This document shows positions 6,821 through 14,107 of a stretch of 26,620 bases of DNA, one piece after another. The translations under genes were made by a program, and so were the position numbers. The notes under the pieces were generated by a model. It ran no database searches. It was not told the DNA's origin and saw only the letters and a program-made list of their open reading frames with translations. The stretch spans positions 1 through 26,620 of the forward strand of contig JAEDHF010000007.1 of the NCBI GenBank assembly GCA_016297165.1, read 5' to 3'. Each line of letters begins with the position of its first letter. Within the stretch, counting starts at the first letter, position 1. The stretch is from Oscillospiraceae bacterium (GTDB lineage Bacteria; Bacillota; Clostridia; Oscillospirales; Ruminococcaceae).

Positions 6821-8171
6821 TTTCATTATTCCTTTCGTTTTCCTGTTTTTCCTTTTTTTGTTTTCTCATGGATTTACGGTCATATATAGTTTTCGAAATA
6901 ACCATACTGTTTTCCGTCATATATAAGCGTTCAAGATAGTCGTAATAGGAGCCGGGAGAGGCGATACCATTTATGCAGACGATATCCGCTCCCGCCTTTC
7001 CTATTATCGTATCTGTAAGAAGAACGCAATTCGTACTGAGTATTGAATAGGTCTTGAACTTACCCTTTCTGAACTTGAAAAAATTAGCTCTGGTGCCGTA
7101 CCATAGCTGACTGCAATAATCATGGAAGCTGCTTGGCTTTACCTCCTCGCCCTTTTCCATAGCAACCTGTAACGGCGGCTTCCATGGCACTGTGCTTGCC
7201 TTTAAGCTTTCCGCTTCCTTTCTTACTGCGGCGAGCTGGTCGGGGGTAAGGCGAAAGCCGTAGGAGAAAATCATTTTCCTGTCGTGGGTTACCGAAAAGT
7301 CGAGATAGGTCTCCTTGTCTGCGGTAAAGAGCACCCCGTCGCCAAAGACGGAAAAAAGCTTGTGGGAGCTGTTATCGTGGTTTCCGTAGGAGATAATCTC
7401 TCCGTCAAGATAAAGGTCGAGATGTCCGATTTTACCCGAGCCGTTGTTGGATATATGTACCATAACCTCAATATCGGGAGGCGCCTTATAGTCTCTTTCG
7501 GGACCCTCTATTCCGGGTGGCTCATCATTTACCGAAATATACTCGTTAATCTTTCTTAAGGTATTTATCGGTATAAAGGTAGCGATAAATACAGGGGGAG
7601 AAATTCTTATACGCCGTTTCAGGCTGTTTTTTGCCTTCTGGGGAATAATCTGCCTTATAAAGTCCGATATAAGCTCCGCTCCGAAGAGTATTCCGTAAAT
7701 GCCTAAAGTCATTACGAAGGATTCCTGCTTAACCGACGGCATAAGAAGATTTATGGTAAAAACAAAAAAGAAGATTGCCGCTATAAGCTCCGTCCAGTGT
7801 CCGCTCTGTTTATTTATTTTCGCTATAATGAAGTCGGCAAGCTTAGACAGCCCGTTAAGCAGTACATAAAGGGCGAAAACGAAGATAATAAGCGAGGCCG
7901 TGCCCTTCGGCATTATGAGAACGACTACGCCCGAGCCGATATTTATCGCCGCCATAATAAGGCGCCGCTTTTTTCGCCTTTCGCTTAGCTTACCGCCGCT
8001 CGTTATAAAGATGATAAGATTATACGAACCATGGAGGATAAGGACAGTTCCGCCGATAGCAACTATCTGGGCAAGAACCGAGCCGCCGCAGTTCAGTATA
8101 ATAATTCCGAGGACGAGGATTGCCGCTCCGAGGGAGAACAGTCCTGCCTTATACATATAAACCTTATACAT
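6813..8171 (-). CDS. DUF308-type membrane protein with C-terminal possible thiol-hydrolase domain
   Basis: A 452-residue protein. Residues 1-175 hold about six membrane segments in three pairs, as in HdeD/DUF308 proteins. After a linker, residues about 230-415 form a soluble domain. It has 'GHLDLYLDG' (His250), a second His at 265 and 'STNCVLLTD' (Cys382), followed by 'GIASPGSYYDYL'. The His...His...Cys order resembles circularly permuted NlpC/P60 (LRAT-like) hydrolases; this is my inference from motif order, not an established match. The C-terminus is highly charged (Lys/Glu/Asn). Its ATG overlaps the rlmH stop as TAATG, so translation is coupled. Function unknown. Confidence 0.75.
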   Translation of the reverse strand: MYKVYMYKAGLFSLGAAILVLGIIILNCGGSVLAQIVAIGGTVLILHGSYNLIIFITSGGKLSERRKKRRLIMAAINIGSGVVVLIMPKGTASLIIFVFALYVLLNGLSKLADFIIAKINKQSGHWTELIAAIFFFVFTINLLMPSVKQESFVMTLGIYGILFGAELISDFIRQIIPQKAKNSLKRRIRISPPVFIATFIPINTLRKINEYISVNDEPPGIEGPERDYKAPPDIEVMVHISNNGSGKIGHLDLYLDGEIISYGNHDNSSHKLFSVFGDGVLFTADKETYLDFSVTHDRKMIFSYGFRLTPDQLAAVRKEAESLKASTVPWKPPLQVAMEKGEEVKPSSFHDYCSQLWYGTRANFFKFRKGKFKTYSILSTNCVLLTDTIIGKAGADIVCINGIASPGSYYDYLERLYMTENSMVISKTIYDRKSMRKQKKEKQENERNNENG

Positions 8172-8650
8172 TATTTATGATACTTTCTGTTGGATATGAT
8201 TGTGAATGCACGATAAAGCTGTTCCATAAGCATTATACGGGCAAGCTGATGAGGAAAGGTCATTTCCGACATACTTAGTCTTACGTCCGCCGCCTTTTTT
8301 ACTCTTTCGGATAAGCCGTAGGAGCTTCCGATAATGAAAACCGCCGTACTTTTTCCGTTTAAGGATGCGTCCGAAAGGAGCCCTGCGAACGCCACGCTGT
8401 CCCTTTGCTTTCCCTCGATACAAAGGGCGGCAGTAAAGCTGTTCCGTGGGATTTTCCCGAGGATTTTATCTGCCTCTGTATTAAGAGCCCTTTCTATCTC
8501 CGCTTCCGTGGGGTTATCCGGAAGCCGTTCGGGCTCAAGCTCTTCAAGAGTAACCCTTCCGAAGGCGGAAATTCTCTTTTCGTATTCCTTAAAGGCGTCG
8601 GTAAGATATTTTTCCTTAAGCCTTCCGAGAGCAATTATAAGAATATTCAT
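8171..8650 (-). CDS. rlmH: 23S rRNA (pseudouridine1915-N3)-methyltransferase RlmH
   Basis: A 159-residue SPOUT-fold methyltransferase of the usual size. The start 'MNILIIALGRLKEKYL' and the C-terminal knot 'FIIGSSYGLSERV' plus 'FPHQLARIMLMEQLYRAF' followed by 'KYHK' are diagnostic. It methylates pseudouridine 1915 in helix 69 of 23S rRNA using S-adenosylmethionine. ATG at 8650 fits the family start; the longer reading from 8701 would overlap the carboxypeptidase gene. It begins one base after the stop of that gene. Confidence 0.97.
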   Translation of the reverse strand: MNILIIALGRLKEKYLTDAFKEYEKRISAFGRVTLEELEPERLPDNPTEAEIERALNTEADKILGKIPRNSFTAALCIEGKQRDSVAFAGLLSDASLNGKSTAVFIIGSSYGLSERVKKAADVRLSMSEMTFPHQLARIMLMEQLYRAFTIISNRKYHK

Positions 8651-8651
8651 A

Positions 8652-10088
8652 TTACCACTTTCTGTTGGCTGCGCCGGCTCTTCGTCTCTGACGGGCTTCA
8701 AGCTTCGCTATACGGTTTTTCTGTACTGCATTCAGAACAACGTCAAGAACGATAAGAACCGCAAGAGAAATAACGCAAGCCTTGAACCAGCCCTTGTCGA
8801 AAATGCTGTTAATCATACGCATGGTATATTCAACCTGTGAAAGCTCCACAGACTGAGAAGCTACAACATTTGTGGTCCAGATACATTCGCCGTCAAGCTT
8901 AAGCTCAAGGGTTCCCATGACCTGCCCCTTTTCAATAGGAGCTACAACGGCTTTATTATCGTTCATTTCCGCAGTAATGGTAAGCTCCTGTTCGATAATG
9001 GACTTGGTAAGTCCGGTAGGAAGAAGAGTCGAGAAGCTTGCCGACGGCTTTAAGGTAACTACGTCCGCATTTTCACCCATATCAACCTTTATGTTTCCTG
9101 CCACGGTATGCTCGTTTATAACCTCTACGATGTCGAGGTTCTTGAATGCCCATTTATAAAGGGCTATGGAGTCGATGAAGTGGCCGTTGAGCTTTATGCC
9201 CTCGCTCTCGTTCTCATAGTATGGCGCTCCCGTAGTAACAAGCATATAGTTGAAGCCGTTCTTTGTAGCGGTGGAAAGAAGGTTTGCTACGCCGGGATGC
9301 TCGTTTCCGTTCTCGTCCCAGTATTTATCGATACTGCCCGTCTTTATACCCTTCGCATATTCATAATAATAGGGGTTATCGGAAATATTTCTGATAAGAG
9401 AGTTAACATTGTATAAGGTATAAGGCTCGGGATTATATTTGTTTGCAGGCATAACGTACTGCTCGGTATTGGCGATTTCCATTAAAAGAGGTACGTTTTC
9501 GTAAGCATATTTACCGATAAGGAGCAGGTCGTGGGGGGTTGAATAGTTATCCGCCTGCCATAAGCCATGGGTATTTCCGAAATGGGTATCGGTACAGCCT
9601 ATTTCCTTAGCCTTTTTATTCATAAGCTCAACGAAATCGGGGATAGTTTCACAAATATTGAGGGCAATAACATTTCCTGCCTCACAGCCCGACTTAATAA
9701 GAAGCCCGTAGAGACAGTCCCTCATGGTAAGCTCCGACTGTCCTACCGCAAGACCGCAGGTTCCTGCGCCCTCCTTATTGGGGTCGCCCTCCCAGAATTC
9801 GTTGGTAGCTTCGTAGGTAACCTCCATTTGCATATCAAGGTCTGAACAGTTTTCAATAGCCACGATAGCGGTCATAACCTTAGTTATCGAGGCAGGGTAA
9901 CAGCGTTCGTTCTCATTCTTCGCCGCTACAACCGCACCTAAATCGAGATTTACCATATAGTAGCCCGTACTGTATGTATCTACATCTGTGGCAAAAGCGG
10001 AGGTTTTAACGTCAGAAACGCCGCCGAACAAAACAGCAAAGCCCACAGCCGCCGCAGCAACAATCGCCTTAATCCTTATTTTTACCAT
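8652..10088 (-). CDS. D-alanyl-D-alanine carboxypeptidase (peptidase S11, DacF/PBP5 type)
   Basis: A 478-residue exported penicillin-binding protein. It has a signal peptide (1 to about 32), the active-site 'SITK' at 67-70, a second motif reading 'SGC' at 133-135 where SGN is usual, and 'KTGS' at 249-252. A beta-rich PBP5 C-terminal domain follows, then a transmembrane helix at about 435-456 and a basic tail that would anchor it in the membrane. It trims the terminal D-Ala from peptidoglycan stem peptides. ATG at 10088 follows an AAAGGA site by nine bases. It is the first gene of the long minus-strand run. The SGC variant is discussed as a finding. Confidence 0.92.
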   Translation of the reverse strand: MVKIRIKAIVAAAAVGFAVLFGGVSDVKTSAFATDVDTYSTGYYMVNLDLGAVVAAKNENERCYPASITKVMTAIVAIENCSDLDMQMEVTYEATNEFWEGDPNKEGAGTCGLAVGQSELTMRDCLYGLLIKSGCEAGNVIALNICETIPDFVELMNKKAKEIGCTDTHFGNTHGLWQADNYSTPHDLLLIGKYAYENVPLLMEIANTEQYVMPANKYNPEPYTLYNVNSLIRNISDNPYYYEYAKGIKTGSIDKYWDENGNEHPGVANLLSTATKNGFNYMLVTTGAPYYENESEGIKLNGHFIDSIALYKWAFKNLDIVEVINEHTVAGNIKVDMGENADVVTLKPSASFSTLLPTGLTKSIIEQELTITAEMNDNKAVVAPIEKGQVMGTLELKLDGECIWTTNVVASQSVELSQVEYTMRMINSIFDKGWFKACVISLAVLIVLDVVLNAVQKNRIAKLEARQRRRAGAANRKW

Positions 10089-10171
10089 ATTTTTCTATCC
10101 TTTCGAGGGTTTTTATCCTTAATTTATTTTCTGAATTTCTGCTTTTAATACAGGTTTTTTAAGGTGAACTA

Positions 10172-10200
10172 TAGACAAAATCATTATTTTACGCTATAAT
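10172..10200 (+). promoter_or_regulatory. SigA promoter for the metallophosphoesterase-like gene
   Basis: TAGACA (10172-10177) and TATAAT (10195-10200) are separated by 17 bases. This predicts a transcript starting near 10207 with a leader of about 90 bases before the ATG at 10300. The rest of the divergent 10089-10299 region is AT-rich. A weaker minus-strand candidate there for the carboxypeptidase gene is TTGTAT with TAAAAT at an 18-base spacing. Confidence 0.7.
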
Positions 10201-10299
10201 GTACTAAGCATACAACAATATGCTATCTTATTATATCACACTTTTTAAAAAAATAAAAGACCTTTTTTAATATAAGTTGAAAATTTATCAGGGTGAATT

Positions 10300-10971
10300 A
10301 TGATTTATGTAACAGGCGATATTCACGGAGACCTGTCCCGTTTCGAGGATAAGAGACTGAAAAAGCTAAGAAAAGGGGATTCTCTCATAATATGCGGCGA
10401 TTTCGGGCTGATATGGAACGGGTCGGATAAGGAAAAGAAAATCCTTAAGCGTCTCGGAAAACGTAAATATAATATTCTCTTTCTCCCCGGAGCCCACGAA
10501 AACTTCGAAGAGCTTGAAAAATACGAAGAAGAAGAATGGAAGGGCGGTATGACCCGTAAAATAAGCGGAAATCTCCGCTGTCTCCTTTCGGGGTATATTT
10601 TCAGTATCGACGATAAGGATATCTTCGTATTCGGCGGCGGAAGAGGCGAAAAAAACGGCGGAGAGGCTCCCTGCCCCGAGGAAATACGGCTTAAATACGA
10701 GGTACCCGATAAGGAGGTAACGGAAAGAGCCGACCTGCTCCTTAAGGAAAAGGGAAACCATGTGGATTACATAGTAAGCTACTGTCCTCCCTTATCAATA
10801 GCCGAATTTCTCGTAGGCAGCGAGGCGGAATCGGATACCCCCTCCGTTTATCTTGAAGGAAAGAAGAGCGAGCTGGAATTTATGCGCTGGTTCTTCGGAA
10901 AATATCATATAACAAAGCTTATTCCTCCGCGGTATATGGGGGTTTTTGACGAGGTAATCGCCGCCGATTAA
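10300..10971 (+). CDS. Metallophosphoesterase-fold protein with substituted metal ligands
   Basis: A 223-residue protein of the calcineurin-like phosphoesterase superfamily, colinear with a common small Firmicutes family. Motif I 'GDIHG' (Asp7, His9) and motif II 'GDFG' (Asp34) are intact. Motif III, normally GNHE, is 'GAHE' (Ala65). The usual 'SHxPP' His is Tyr161 in 'SYCPP', and the final GHxH is 'GKYH' (Lys201). Three expected metal or catalytic ligands are thus replaced, while the fold residues around them are kept. It may be a non-catalytic binder or have changed chemistry. ATG at 10300 follows an AGGGTG site. It is separated by 50 bases from the YdbC gene, with which it probably forms an operon. 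Confidence 0.85.
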   Translation: MIYVTGDIHGDLSRFEDKRLKKLRKGDSLIICGDFGLIWNGSDKEKKILKRLGKRKYNILFLPGAHENFEELEKYEEEEWKGGMTRKISGNLRCLLSGYIFSIDDKDIFVFGGGRGEKNGGEAPCPEEIRLKYEVPDKEVTERADLLLKEKGNHVDYIVSYCPPLSIAEFLVGSEAESDTPSVYLEGKKSELEFMRWFFGKYHITKLIPPRYMGVFDEVIAAD

Positions 10972-11021
10972 GGCGGATTAAGATAATTATAACAAAAGGT
11001 ATATCAGAAAGGATAAAGAAT

Positions 11022-11258
11022 ATGGCAGAATTCAAGTATGAAATCGTAAAGGAACTGGGAGTTATCTCCGAAAGCGCTAAGGGCTGGACAAAGGAGCTTA
11101 ATCTTGTAAGCTGGAACGATAAGCCCCCGAAGTACGATATAAGAGACTGGGCTCCCGACCACGAGAAGATGGGTAAGGGCGTTTCTCTTACGGAGGAAGA
11201 AATGGAAAGCCTTATCGGACTTTTTAATGCAAGAGACGAAGAGGACAGCTTCGAATAA
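11022..11258 (+). CDS. YdbC/PC4-family ssDNA-binding protein
   Basis: A 78-residue protein almost entirely occupied by a PC4-like fold. The stretches 'YEIVKELGVISESAKGWTK', 'ELNLVSWNDKPPKYDIRDW' and 'DHEKMGKGVSLTEEE' are typical of YdbC of Lactococcus and its many Firmicutes homologues. These are homodimeric single-strand DNA-binding relatives of the eukaryotic coactivator PC4. The physiological role in bacteria is not settled. A good AAAGGA site lies eight bases before the ATG. A terminator follows the stop by 16 bases. Confidence 0.92.
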   Translation: MAEFKYEIVKELGVISESAKGWTKELNLVSWNDKPPKYDIRDWAPDHEKMGKGVSLTEEEMESLIGLFNARDEEDSFE

Positions 11259-11274
11259 TACCCCTATAGCAACG

Positions 11275-11305
11275 ACCCGACGGATTTTCAGTCGGGTCTT
11301 TTCCT
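11275..11305 (+). terminator. Intrinsic terminator after ydbC-like gene
   Basis: ACCCGAC (11275-11281) pairs with GTCGGGT (11291-11297) around a nine-base loop, followed by CTTTTCCTT. It ends the metallophosphoesterase/YdbC unit and separates it from the tmk promoter. Confidence 0.85.
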
Positions 11306-11385
11306 TCCCTCCGTAGTTATTTGCGTTTAGGGCATTACTGCAGAATTATACCCCAATTATTATGGATTATTGCCTTAGTTTTTTC

Positions 11386-11414
11386 TTGACTATATTAAAT
11401 AAATATGGTAAAAT
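11386..11414 (+). promoter_or_regulatory. SigA promoter of the tmk-to-rsmA gene run
   Basis: TTGACT (11386-11391), a 17-base spacer and TAAAAT (11409-11414), preceded by a T-run. The start would be near 11421, giving a short leader of about 27 bases to the ATG at 11448. No other strong promoter or terminator was seen between here and rsmA, so this promoter may drive all seven overlapping genes. Confidence 0.8.
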
Positions 11415-11447
11415 GATATGATAGTATATTATGGGGGTACTATATCC

Positions 11448-12104
11448 ATGAGTAAGCTTATAGTTATTGAGGGACTGGACGGCTGCGGAAAAACAACACA
11501 GCTGGAAATGCTTAAGGAAAAATTTCCTAAGGCTAATTTTATTACCTTTCCATACTATAATACAGACAGCGGCAGGATAGTAACCGATTATCTTTCGGGA
11601 AAATTCGGCGAGGAAAACCCCTCGGTAAGCGCCTATTCAGCCAGCGCTATTTACGCCGTTGACCGCTATACGAGCTATAAGACCCACTGGGAAAGGCTCT
11701 ATAAAAGCGAAAATCCCCTTATCTCGGCGAGATACGTTACCTCTAACGCTATCTACCAGATGACGAAGCTTAAGAAAAACGAATGGGACGGCTTTCTTGG
11801 CTGGCTTTTCGATTTCGAATACGAAAAGCTGGGGCTTCCGAAGCCCGACAGGACTATTTTCCTCGATATGCCCATAGAGGTTTCACAGAAGCTTCTTACG
11901 AGCCGCTATAACGGCGATGAAACAAAAAAAGATATCCACGAAAGAGATACCGCCTTTCTCCGTGCCTGCCATGAGGCGGCATTATATACCGGGGAAAAAT
12001 GCGGCTGGGATATGATTCCCTGCAGTATGGGCGGAGAGCCCCGTGGAATTGAAGAAATAAACAAGGATTTGTGCAGAATAATAAAGGAAACAGAAGATGA
12101 TTGA
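11448..12104 (+). CDS. tmk: Thymidylate kinase (dTMP kinase family)
   Basis: A 218-residue P-loop nucleoside monophosphate kinase. 'IEGLDGCGKTTQ' (residues 7-18) is the family Walker A, 'AVDRYTSYKTHW' contains the DR motif of the substrate site, and 'RTIFLDMP' precedes a LID segment 'RYNGDETKKDIHERD'. It would phosphorylate dTMP to dTDP. The central region is longer and differs from Escherichia coli Tmk, so a related deoxynucleotide kinase is possible. ATG at 11448 fits the family N-terminus and has GGGGG ten bases upstream; the ATG at 11418 lies at the predicted transcription start. It overlaps the next gene by eight bases. Confidence 0.85.
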   Translation: MSKLIVIEGLDGCGKTTQLEMLKEKFPKANFITFPYYNTDSGRIVTDYLSGKFGEENPSVSAYSASAIYAVDRYTSYKTHWERLYKSENPLISARYVTSNAIYQMTKLKKNEWDGFLGWLFDFEYEKLGLPKPDRTIFLDMPIEVSQKLLTSRYNGDETKKDIHERDTAFLRACHEAALYTGEKCGWDMIPCSMGGEPRGIEEINKDLCRIIKETEDD

Positions 12105-12978
12105 GTTCAGAAAACCGGAGCTTTCCGACAGGGAGTGGGTTTTGCCGCTGCTGAAGCTGTCGGATTTCAGAGGCTGTGAATATACCTTCGGCAATAACTA
12201 TGTGTGGCGGAACGCCTTCGACCTTAGTATTGCCCGATACAAGAATTTTTATATTGTAAAAAACAAAAGCGGCTTTTTCTTTCCTTCGGGAAAAGGAGAT
12301 ATCGCCGAGGTTCTCGGTGAGCTGGAGGGCTACTGCAGGGAAAAGGGTATTCCCTTCGTAATAAGCTCCTCCAATACCCTTTCCATGATGACCTTAAAGG
12401 AAATATACGGCGAAAAAGCGGAGGTAACCGCCAATACCGACGATTTCGATTATATCTACCGATATGAGGATTTAACGGAGCTTAAGGGCAAAAAGTATCA
12501 CCAGAAGCGTAATCATATTGCCCGTTTTTCCGAGAATAACTGGAGCTACGAGGAAATAAGCCCCGAAAATATCGGAGAATGTCTTGAAATGAACGAGGAA
12601 TGGCTAAGACGCTCGGGGGCCGAAAACGGCAGAGCCGAGGAAAGCGCCGTAGCAGCGGAAAGCCTTATGCATTTCAACGAGCTGGGCTATATCGGCGGAA
12701 TACTTCGGGTTGACGGAAAAATTCAGGCATTCACCTTCGGCGAGCCGCTTAACAGCGATACCTTCAACGTTCATGTTGAAAAAGCCCTCACAGATTATCA
12801 GGGGGCATACCCTATGATAAACAGGCAGTTTCTCCTTAACTCGGTTCACGGCTTCAAGTTCATAAACCGCGAAGAGGATACGGGAGAGGAAAACCTTCGA
12901 AAAGCGAAGCTTTCCTACTACCCCTGCTTTATGGAAGAAAAATTTACAGTTAAGATAGTTTCGACAAAAGGACGGTAA
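12097..12978 (+). CDS. DUF2156 (phosphatidylglycerol lysyltransferase C-terminal-like) protein
   Basis: A 293-residue soluble protein with a duplicated GNAT-like fold. 'YTFGNNYVWRNAF' near the N-terminus, 'KKYHQKRNHIARF' in the middle, and 'NVHVEKALTDYQGAYPMINRQF' toward the end are hallmarks of DUF2156. The last part resembles the aminoacyl-tRNA-dependent transferase domain of MprF/FmhB-type enzymes. No membrane segments are present, unlike MprF, so it is a stand-alone cytoplasmic version with unknown acceptor. It overlaps tmk by eight bases. Confidence 0.85.
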   Translation: MIEFRKPELSDREWVLPLLKLSDFRGCEYTFGNNYVWRNAFDLSIARYKNFYIVKNKSGFFFPSGKGDIAEVLGELEGYCREKGIPFVISSSNTLSMMTLKEIYGEKAEVTANTDDFDYIYRYEDLTELKGKKYHQKRNHIARFSENNWSYEEISPENIGECLEMNEEWLRRSGAENGRAEESAVAAESLMHFNELGYIGGILRVDGKIQAFTFGEPLNSDTFNVHVEKALTDYQGAYPMINRQFLLNSVHGFKFINREEDTGEENLRKAKLSYYPCFMEEKFTVKIVSTKGR

Positions 12979-12983
12979 TTGAA

Positions 12984-13529
12984 ATGATTTATGTATTTTT
13001 AGCTAACGGCTTCGAGGAAACAGAGGCAATCGCCGCTATCGACGTTTTAAGAAGAAGCGAAAAGAAGGTAGTAACGGTCGGAATCGGCGAGGAGGTAGTA
13101 ACCAGCTCCCACGGCATCACCGTAGTAACGGATATTACCGAGGTTGACGCAGTTTTATCCGACGAGCTTGAAATGATTGTTCTTCCCGGCGGTATGCCCG
13201 GAACCCTTAACCTCGAAAAGAACAGAACGGTAAGAGAGGCTATCGACTACTGCGTAAAGAACGACAGATATATCGGCGCAATATGTGCGGCTCCCTCTAT
13301 TCTCGGAAGAATGGGACTTCTTGAGGGAAGGAAGGCTACCTGCTTCCCCGGCTTTGAGCAGTTCCTTACAGGCGCCGAATTTACGGGCGAGCCCACAGAG
13401 GTTGACGGAAAAATCGTTACTGCGAGAGGTGCAGGCGTTGCTGTTGACTTCGGTCTTAAGCTTGTGGAATGTCTCCTCGGAAAAGAAGCGGCTGATAAAA
13501 TAAAGGTTTCTATGAGATGCAGGAGCTGA
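12984..13529 (+). CDS. DJ-1/PfpI family protein (YajL/ThiJ type)
   Basis: A 181-residue single-domain flavodoxin-like protein. 'ANGFEETEAIAAIDVLRR' supplies the conserved Glu14, and 'IGAICAAPSILGRMGLLEG' the nucleophile Cys101 at the tight elbow; the closing 'TARGAGVAVDFGLKLVECL' is typical of the DJ-1 subgroup. Members act as protein or nucleotide deglycases, or redox-sensitive chaperones; their main substrate is debated. The start ATG at 12984 lies five bases after the previous stop. The end overlaps the cyclo-ligase gene by 13 bases. Confidence 0.93.
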   Translation: MIYVFLANGFEETEAIAAIDVLRRSEKKVVTVGIGEEVVTSSHGITVVTDITEVDAVLSDELEMIVLPGGMPGTLNLEKNRTVREAIDYCVKNDRYIGAICAAPSILGRMGLLEGRKATCFPGFEQFLTGAEFTGEPTEVDGKIVTARGAGVAVDFGLKLVECLLGKEAADKIKVSMRCRS

Positions 13530-14107
13530 AAAAAGCCTTAAGAAGCAAGCTTATCCGCCGCCGTAGGGAAATGGATAAAGCTTACAGGAAAAATCTCGAC
13601 GAAAGAATATATAATAATCTTAAAAGCATTGACGGCATACTAAATTTCGACGCTTATCTTATCTACGCTTCCTCAGCCATTGAGGTCGATACGAGAGCAT
13701 TCATCGAATACCTTCTGTCAATGGGTAAAACCGTTGCCGTTCCGAAATGTGAGGGCAGGAATATGCGTTTTCTCGCTATCTCCTCCCTGTCGGAGCTTAT
13801 AAGAAGCAAATTCGGCGTTGATGAGCCCGAAAGCGGCGAGGAAATAACCGATTTTAACAATACCCTCTGCGTCACCCCTGCTCTGTCCTTTAATGAAAAG
13901 GGCTATCGCTTAGGCTACGGCGGAGGCTTTTACGACAGATTCTTTGAAAAATATAACGGTATTAAGCTAGGAATATGCTATGAGGAATTCTGCGGCGATA
14001 TACCTACGGGAGAATATGATATTCCCGTTGATACGGTAGTTACGGAAAAAGGGGTTTTCTGCGGGAAGGAGGATTCTTTGTGGAAGAAAAAGAATACAAT
14101 GATATAG
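13517..14107 (+). CDS. 5-formyltetrahydrofolate cyclo-ligase
   Basis: A 196-residue enzyme of the MTHFS family that converts 5-formyl-THF to 5,10-methenyl-THF with ATP. The N-terminal basic helix 'KALRSKLIRRRREM' is typical, the central 'AVPKCEGRNMRF' is usual, and the signature 'LGYGGGFYDRFF' forms the phosphate-binding loop. It overlaps DJ-1 by 13 bases at its start and mltG by 28 bases at its end, so the three are translated as a coupled set. Confidence 0.94.
   Translation: MQELKKALRSKLIRRRREMDKAYRKNLDERIYNNLKSIDGILNFDAYLIYASSAIEVDTRAFIEYLLSMGKTVAVPKCEGRNMRFLAISSLSELIRSKFGVDEPESGEEITDFNNTLCVTPALSFNEKGYRLGYGGGFYDRFFEKYNGIKLGICYEEFCGDIPTGEYDIPVDTVVTEKGVFCGKEDSLWKKKNTMI

Noticed and set aside
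10089..10299. Replication origin, because gene direction switches from minus to plus here
   Set aside because: No clustered DnaA boxes (TTATCCACA-like) and no dnaA, dnaN or gidA nearby; the AT-rich gap is explained by divergent promoters.
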